From: Undaria pinnatifida
Taxonomy: Eukaryota; Sar; Phaeophyceae; Laminariales; Alariaceae
Length of the DNA: 64,000 nt
Direction: 5' to 3'
Assembly: GCA_012845835.1 (NCBI GenBank)
Contig: JABAKD010000005.1
Location: 3,979,155-4,043,154 of the forward strand
The notes beneath the pieces were generated by a model. It had not been told where the DNA came from. It saw nothing but the letters and a program-made list of their open reading frames with translations, and did no database searches. The position numbers and the translations under genes are program-made. Positions 57,545 through 64,000 of this stretch are shown here, piece after piece; position 1 is the stretch's first letter; each line of letters opens with the position of its first letter.

Positions 57545-57705
57545 AAGTTCAGTAGCACTAAGCAGGCAGTCCCGGAATTCTGTGATAAGCCGGAGAATTT
57601 CCCTGTTTGGAGTAAGCGACTCGAGGCGTTTGTATCAATGAGAGGGTGCTTGGACTCTCTGCGTACAGACGTTGAGGTAGCTGTAGGTGACACAACGAAG
57701 AACAC
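57545..57705 (+). pseudogene. Ty1/copia gag fragment
   Basis: The plus strand reads KPENFPVWSKRLEAFVSMRG, then CLDSLRTDVEVAVGD. The N-F-x-x-W...L-E-A pattern is the start of copia-type gag domains. It is truncated on both sides. The same peptide is encoded inverted just downstream (RFEASVSMSGCLGSPRTF, 57715-57785), giving an inverted repeat. Confidence 0.55.
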
Positions 57706-57759
57706 CTTCTGCAGCTACCTAAATGTCCGCGGAGAACCCAAGCACCCACTCATTGACAC

Positions 57760-59060
57760 AGACGCCTCAAATCTCGGTATCCAACTCTGCCTGAATGAAG
57801 GACTGATGAACGTCCAAGCTCTCAAGTCCCAATCAAGCTTGCACGCCATTATTGCTGCATTGAGTCGGTTAGACGTGGTGCAGGCGGTACGAGCGAAACT
57901 TTCCAAGTTGTCAACTCCTTCTACCTGGCTATAGCCCTTAGCTGCCGGCTGTGTCTTAGCTGTATCATGCCGTGCGCCTCGCCCTTCCACTTTAACAGCC
58001 ACTTTGACTCCACGACATCGCATGTGCGGGAAGTTCGGGAACCTCAACAAAGGTGCCAGTAGAGTCGAGACCATCAAACTCCGACCTCATCGCGTCCATC
58101 CAAACGTCCGAATGCTTGGACGAACGCACGGCGGTTTATATAAGACGTCGGTTCCGGTTCCGCCGCTTTGACAAAGCAACCCGGCAACTTCGTCTTCTCG
58201 CGCCCCGTCTCAGTCGCAGCCATTGGCGCCTGGAAAACACGGCCTCGTTCACAGGGCCCGATCTCACTGACCAGTCCCGCCGCCGCTTCCCGGTTGAGCA
58301 CCCTGGTCTGTGCCCTCGTACGTGCCTCCCGAATCTCTTCACCATCGCCCGGTCTTGACATGTGCGTTCCAAGTTGGCGTGCAGCAGTCCGGACCGCCGT
58401 CGGCGTCTGAGCTCCACTGTCAGGGGTTGACGCGTCGCTCAGAGCTCCACCGTCAGAGGTTGACGTATCGCTCAGGGCTCCACCATCAGAGTTTGACGCG
58501 TCACTCCCATCCCGAAAGGAAGAGTCGCTGTCGGACGATTTGCTGCTGGCCGTTGATGTATCGTTCGACTCCACATCTTGGACTCGAAGATCGTCACTGG
58601 CTTGCGTCATCGGGGACACCGCACGGAGTTGGTTTGGAATTCCCCTCCCCAATCCCGGCAATGAAGCCTTCGGGACGGAGCCGAAATTCTCCGTCCCTCC
58701 CAGCTCTGAAACCTCCGGCAGCTGGGGTGACGACGCACCCACATGAAGCGTCGCCTCCCATGTCGCGTATCGAGTCTCCACCACCTGATTTGCCCGCGTG
58801 AGCATCCGCAAGTGTCGCTTGGGTGGTCGATGTCCGGCCCTAGGTAAAAACAGCTCCAGGCCCGGGGTGATGACTTGGACCCGCGGTTCCACCGGCAGCA
58901 CGCTGGGCGAAGGAACGGGTGCGGTGAGGCAGGTGCGGCAGTGCCATGCCACACCTCGTGCGGAGACTTGTTGCCGGGGTTGGCAGTGGTTGCCGTGTGG
59001 TTCAAGGCGTCACTAGACCAATGCACCGCTTCCGCCCACAAGGACTCGGCTGACAACACG
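57760..59060 (-). pseudogene. Ty1/copia integrase and reverse transcriptase fragments
   Basis: Read on the minus strand: LWAEAVHWSSDALNHTA and NPGNKSPHEVWHG (59055-58950) are the end of a copia integrase core; a shifted frame continues LTRANQVVETRYATWEATL; a Ser/Asp-rich linker with tandem SDGGALSDTST units spans 58600-58380; then KGYSQVEGVDNLESFARTAC and NRLNAAIMACKLDWDLRAW (57925-57810) are the start of reverse transcriptase. Several frameshifts and stops, and the lack of the rest of RT and RNase H, show it is dead. Confidence 0.75.
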
Positions 59061-59771
59061 GGACATCGAAATAGGTACAGCAGCCGAAAACACGGCAAAC
59101 AATAAACCAATAGCACAAAGCAAAACACAAACCAAAATGTAGAAAAGTAGCCGATCGATGATGACGGTCAACAGCAAAAGCGTGAGAGACTGACGATGAG
59201 CTCGCGACGACACAACGAGAGCTATGAAACACCTCATATCGTAGGTACAGCATGAGCAGTGGGACTCAACAGTACCTGCACTGCTGTACTACATCAGGAC
59301 TCGTATGTGTTCGTGGGTGGCATAAAAAGCTAACCGCAAAAAGAGAATACCTGGAACTGGTCAACCATGTGCTCATGCGAAATAAAATGAGTAGCGTGAC
59401 AGTCATGCAAAATGAGCAACACAACGGGAAAGCCTGACTGGTCGACGATGGACCTCAACAGCAAGAGGGTGGGAGCCGGCAGCAGCAGCAGCAGCCGTGC
59501 CTTACTCGTGAGTGCACATAAACGCATGGTTTCAATGACAGCAGCAATCCTCGTACATCAGGACTGGTATGTCTCCTTGGATTTGTCGTGTCCTTGGGTT
59601 GGAAAACATGGCAGTACTGCTGTACAATAACCGACAGGGGGCGCAAAAACTATTTCACAAAAACACAAATCAGGTGCACCCACCCGGGGGTGCGGGTAAG
59701 CCCTAGCAGCGCGTTGTAGGTCCGGCGTCTGGAGGCACACGGCACGGTGCTTTGGCGGATTTCACCCTGCT
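59061..59771. other. No gene recognised
   Basis: 59140-59200 and 59435-59475 share GATCGATGATGACGGTCAAC-like and GTCGACGATGGACCTCAACA blocks followed by AGCAAAAG/AGCAAGAG, so a short unit is duplicated. CTGCTGTAC motifs occur at 59281 and 59612. No exon is seen. Confidence 0.3.
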
Positions 59772-60137
59772 GACGGACGTTGCGGCAGTGTCATCCGAGA
59801 GTACGATCTCTCTGGCGAAGCTGTCGCGTCTGCTCGACGACATCTGTCCTCGCTGCCCGAGGGCGCTCGTGCTAAAGGAAAACCCAAAAACCCGACCAGG
59901 TGCGACTTCCCGGCGTGCCCCGGCTTTGGCGAGGACGCTTGCGCCTGGACCGAGCCAGAGCCAGGCACGAGCGTCTTCGTTGAAGCCGGGGCACGCCGGG
60001 AAGTCGCACCTGGTCGGATTTTTGTTTTTCTTTAGCTCGAGCGGCCTCGGGCAGCGAGGACGGTTGTCGTCGAGCAGACGCGACAGCTTCACCAGAGAGA
60101 CCGTACTCTCGGGTGACGCTGCCGCAACGTCCGTCGG
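59772..60137. repeat. Near-perfect palindrome, 177-bp arms and 12-base loop
   Basis: 59772-59948 and 59961-60137 are inverted copies, about 88-90% identical by eye: GACGGACGTTGCGGCAG, TCGCGTCTGCTCGACGACA, GGTGCGACTTCCCGGCGTGC in the left arm all recur inverted. Both arms are GC-rich and coding-like; the right arm's minus strand reads LVKLSRLLDDNRPRCPRPLE and NPTRCDFPACPGFNEDARAW, with four Cys spaced like a small zinc site. The protein is not recognised. Confidence 0.85.
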
Positions 60138-61290
60138 CACGTACAGGCGGCCACCCTACGTGCCCCGCAGAAGGGTGCTGAGTGCGAGGATGGGAGGGGT
60201 TCTTGGGTCGCGTGTCCCGTGTGTTTGCCCTTGCTTTGCAGGGTGTCTGTCTACGTAGTGGTCGATCGCACTGGTCGGATATGTTTGTACACGAGGCAAA
60301 TCGGCGTTCGTTACTCATAGGGAAAATGCATGCGAACGGTGGGGCGTTTCTCGCCCGCGCGCTGGATTCTTTTTTTTTCATGACTCGTGCACACAGTCCG
60401 CAGAGCGGGCTTCACGCGACCTGCTCAGCGCGGCGGTGCGGGACGGGGCACCGGGGCACTCCCGCGAAACGGACTCGATTTTTCCGGCTTCGCGAGGGCG
60501 CCACGGGGGCCACAGGTCGCTCGCGAGCGCGAGGTCTCGAGGGCGTGCTCCCCAGGCGACTTCCCATCGGCCGAGGCCGGCCCGGCGAGCCTGGCGCGAA
60601 ATCGCGCCGCCTATCTCGCCGCCTGGCATAGAAATCACGATTTTTTTTGGTATGTAGTAGTGAAAAGGTGGCTGCCTGTTGTTTATTTGGACGTGCATTT
60701 CATTTGGCCAAGCCGAGGCAAGCCACCATCAACACAGGGCACAGGGCCCAAACGGCAAGCGGCATAAGCAGCGGGCGCACAATGAAGAAAACCAAACATG
60801 ACAAACAAACCAAGCCAAACCAAACAGACAACGGTACGCAGCTCAGAAGCACTCAGCCCGCAGGTCAAGCACGATTGGTCATGCGACAAGTATCATATGA
60901 ATTGTGCGCTTGGCTATCTTGCCTGGAAATGGGACCCCGAGTGGGATGTGTGTGGGTTTGTTTTCCAGTACACAGTCGTACCTACCGCCGTCAACCGTGC
61001 CGGCCTAACTGTGGACTCTTTGCGGCATTGCGTGAGCACGGGCTAGATGATGGCAACGAGCGAATATGAGATCCACAGATTACGAAGCAATGCAGGTATG
61101 AAGGACAGTAGTCGCAGTTGCAACCAGCGAGCAGAGTGCTTGCACTTGTTATACCAGGAGTTTTTTGTCGCCAAGATGCGCTGTGTTTTTTTGCTTGACG
61201 GAACCACAGCAGTAGTAGGTGATCATGATAACCACGGAAATTTGTATCACGAATTTTGTATCACGTGTTATACGGTACAGGCAGCAGTCC
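60138..61290. other. GC-rich segment and flank, no gene supported
   Basis: 60370-60640 is markedly GC-rich with CpG-dense sequence such as GCGGTGCGGGACGGGGCACC. Frames are open on both strands, as expected from composition. It may be a gene 5' region or an old transposon. 60960-61110 has protein-like frames and a CAG|GTATG donor but no consistent model. Confidence 0.35.
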
Positions 61291-61299
61291 TCTGTATTG

Positions 61300-61480
61300 C
61301 CGGTATGTTCCAGTCGGAAATGCCGGCACAATAGCGGCAACCTGCACTTGTCCGCATACTCCGCATATTGCCGCTACTCGTTGTTCCCACATGTGCCAAG
61401 CGATTTCACAGGCACTGTAGCGGACAACCGGCACTACTCAGCCGGCATTCTAGAGGGAGCACTACTGTAGGATGACCCCG
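61300..61480 (+). repeat. Single diverged copy of the ACCGGCAC minisatellite unit
   Basis: GCCGGTATGTTCCAGTCGGA, AATGCCGGCACAATAGCGGC, TCGTTGTTCCCACATGTGCC and GCGGACAACCGGCACTACTC follow the order of the array at 9816-11335. Confidence 0.65.
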
Positions 61481-62007
61481 GGACAACCGGCACTATAGAG
61501 GAACCCCTACTGTAAGATGACATGAGGACATCAGGACTACTTGTAGCTAAACCAGGGTGGACACTGGGTATGCTGATGCCGCTGGTTACCGTAAAACTTT
61601 TAGTTTAAGACGGCACCCACGCACACAGAGGCACTCTCAGGTCTCTCGGGTGGGAGGTGGAAAGCAAGACGCAAGAAGAAACACAACATCACAAGAAAAA
61701 ACGCTATTGATATGAATGGGGGTACTCTGCTGCTGTAAGGGCACTCACGATCTCACAACCACACCAGTGTACAGGGAGCAGTACACGAAGAACCACCGCA
61801 ATATTTCAACACTGTTGGGACCTATCGGTAGGCAAGGTGTTTCTTCATACTCGTCCCACAGCAACTAGATGATAAGCAAGGTCCGACCAGCACGGCGGTG
61901 TTTGCGCTCACCAACAGTAGTACAAGTAGTGTCACGCTTGTATATAAATCAAGTGGATCAAATCCAGCATATTTATTTCACACTATAGTACTGGTCCCTC
62001 TATTTTG

Positions 62008-62180
62008 CCGGTATGTGCAATACAGAGGGAAATGCCGGCACCATAGCGGCCACCAGTGCTACTCCGCATACCGCCACTACTGGTTGTTCCCATCTGTGCC
62101 AAGCAATTTACAAGCACTTTAGCGGGCAACCAACCCCCCTCAACTGGCACTCTAGAGGGACAACTATTGCAGTTCTGGTA
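62008..62180 (+). repeat. Single diverged copy of the ACCGGCAC minisatellite unit
   Basis: GCCGGTATGTGCAATACAGA, AATGCCGGCACCATAGCGGC, ACTCCGCATACCGCCACTAC and TGTTCCCATCTGTGCC match the array at 9816-11335 and the copy at 61300. Confidence 0.65.
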
Positions 62181-64000
62181 CTGACGGGTGACCGTAGCAT
62201 CATAGTCAGAACCTACGGTAATGACAAAAACCTATATATTCCCCTACGTGAGCGTAGCGGGCGGTCTTAGCCGCCCGCGGAGCGGAGCCCTTGTGCTCCC
62301 CTGTTTTTTTCTAACCATGGTTTGTTCTGATTACCAGTGCTAAGTTCTCCGGTAATTGTTGAGTCTACAGCCGCAGCAGCACAGGAGCAGCTGAGCAGCA
62401 CCAGTACATGAATACTCAATCGGCAGTGCCGGTGTGCTGCGGATTGTGGTCGATGCTGCTGGACTGGTCAGATATGTCGGTTGACGGCACTCTTGACTTT
62501 TGACGGACAGCCGTCAAAGACAGGACCGATTTTAGTAAAAAACAATATATTACGTCTAACGGGGCCTTGCCGGGACAAAACTAGACCGCCAACCGACATA
62601 TTTGACGCCGTTTTTCATTTTCCACGTGTTTTTTCGCCTCTGAAACTCTGAAGTTCCAAAAGCAGCAAGAGTACACCTTTTCACTGAGCTCGAGCACCTC
62701 GCGAAGTTTTCTGTAGTTGGACAGAGTTGTGAACAACAGTTCTCAAGTGCGTGTCATACCTTAAAAAGTAACACAGGAACTTTTCGAAAGTTTGAAATTT
62801 GAAAGTTTCAGCGTGTCCCACCGCAAATTCAGCTCATATGCAGATACAGGTCAGGCCAAGTAACAGCAGGTGCTTCGTTGCTTCTTATGCTGTATTCGTT
62901 TTTTACCTTGACTTGCACCTCACCTGGTATTTCATGACGTGACGTAGTGTACGTTGGGTATACGTATTGTGTCGCATGAGGTAGCTGCTGCTGCTGTTGC
63001 AGAGTGCTGTCGTGCTTGAGCCAGTCGGTGCCACGTATTCACCGATTTCCATACTTTTGATAAAAAAATTGAAAATGCATTACAGCCGTGAGGTCGAGAA
63101 TTTCGTCGAGACTCATATCTGCAAGCTATGTGATACTCCGACCGCGCGTGTTACAGCAGTGTCTGGATTTCCTCATGAAGGATATACGCCGGCGACGATT
63201 CCCCTTGAGTACCAGCTAGTACCAGCGTCAACAGGGTGATGCGAAGTGAGTCATCCCACGCTATGGGTGCAGCAGATTCCAAGAATTTTCTGAGCTCCTA
63301 GCATGAGGATCTAGCTGAATATCTCACCCGGACCATGGCTTCGAAGGCGTTCTTTTGTGCATCAACCCGACCAACGTTTCTGTGCGCTAGTCCAACAACC
63401 AAGCATTGTACTCGTAAACTCATCGTACCTGCCGATAGTTACACGCTCGAGAAGCTCTACCGGTGAGAGGGTATACCTTTTTTTTTGGCTGAAAATGTTC
63501 AACCCCTACCACACTATGGAGGGATGACTCAAGACGTTCACCCTTTCATCACTTTACCCTTTTTTCTCTCTTCTTTTTTTCTTCTTTTTTTTCATCCCAT
63601 TTGTTATCCTCGCATTGCTCTCGCGCTCCCTTCTAGTAGTAACTCAGATCCGGGGTCACATGGCGGGCCCTCCCCCCCCCACTCCGCTATGGTGCGTGGC
63701 TTCGTTTTTTTCGCGAGAAGAATTCAGCGTTTTCTTCCCTTGTCGACTCGCGTCGAACCCTATGCAATACCTTGCCGTCGACAATAATCCAAAGATGTGC
63801 TAAAGGCGGTCCGCTTGCGCTGACGCGCTCACCGGCATATGCCTGATTTACTGATTGATTGTGTATCGGTTCACGCGACACGTGTTTATACGCACCGATT
63901 GCGTGACAATTTGCCCCCTTCCTGGTAGCCTCCCCCAACCAAACAGTTTGCTGTCGTAGCTTGCTTCAAGCTCAATTCCCTAGATTCTAAATTGATCTTG
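62181..64000. other. No gene recognised to the end of the window
   Basis: AGCCGCCCGCGGAGCGGAGC at 62271 recurs at 37380. A CAGCTGTGAG-family copy lies at 63070-63150 and repeat D at 63268-63440. 63540-63600 is T/C-rich. No exon could be supported. Confidence 0.35.
63268..63440 (+). repeat. Dispersed repeat D, copy
   Basis: CAGATTCCAAGAATTTTCTG, AGCTCCTAGCATGAGGATCT, AATATCTCACCCGGACCATG, TTCGAAGGCGTTCTTTTGTG and CCCGACCAACGTTTCTGTGC. This is the longest copy and best defines the family. Confidence 0.65.

Noticed and set aside
58310-58801. Plus-strand 163-codon frame
   Set aside because: It is antisense to the copia linker region, whose minus strand connects integrase-like and RT-like motifs.

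Overview
The window is eukaryotic nuclear DNA, crowded with transposons and repeats and poor in genes. Evidence is GT-AG introns with long pyrimidine tracts, a LINE, Ty1/copia and pogo/Tigger remnants, tRNA-derived SINEs, TA-flanked MITEs, an LTR miniature element, many micro- and minisatellites, and interstitial CCCTAA/TTAGGG telomere-type repeats. The style of the LINE and copia proteins and the TTAGGG-type repeat suggest a stramenopile, perhaps a brown alga. That is inference only; nothing here proves the taxon.

The one convincing host gene is on the + strand. It is an AKR7-like aldo/keto reductase split into nine exons between about 5359 and 28867. Eight exons (9412-28867) join in phase at GT-AG sites and give a continuous AKR with its catalytic Asp, Tyr, Lys and His. 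A first exon at 5359-5413 is proposed because its phase fits, giving a 349-residue protein. Only about 1.05 kb of 23.5 kb is coding. The introns hold two MITEs of one family, another MITE, two SINEs, a truncated LINE, a pogo/Tigger remnant, a 1.5-kb minisatellite, a 0.5-kb G-rich repeat and a 75-unit CAA tail. At two exons (4 and 5) the intron 3' end plus the exon start is triplicated in tandem upstream of the working exon.

Layout. 1-5.3 kb: a candidate terminal exon of an unknown gene (581-751), LINE fragments and a SINE. 5.4-28.9 kb: the AKR gene. 29-33.4 kb: repeats. 33.48-34.22 kb: a complete 742-bp LTR miniature element with 269-bp LTRs, an AAGG target duplication and a primer site that is an antisense copy of the 3' half of tRNA-Ser(CGA). 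37.7-39.1 kb: a giant inverted repeat with decayed coding sequence. 42-45.4 kb: a second copy of the LTR element's 3' part, a MITE and a 0.5-kb tandem duplication. 48-50.4 kb: two arrays of one minisatellite. 52-54.3 kb: SINEs and a CAA-tailed retroposon. 57.5-59.1 kb: rearranged copia fragments in opposite orientations. 59.77-60.14 kb: a 177-bp-arm hairpin. 61-64 kb: single diverged copies of repeats found elsewhere.

No rRNA, intact tRNA, CRISPR, operon or other prokaryotic feature was seen. Repeat boundaries and copy counts were read by eye and are approximate to a few bases unless termini are stated.
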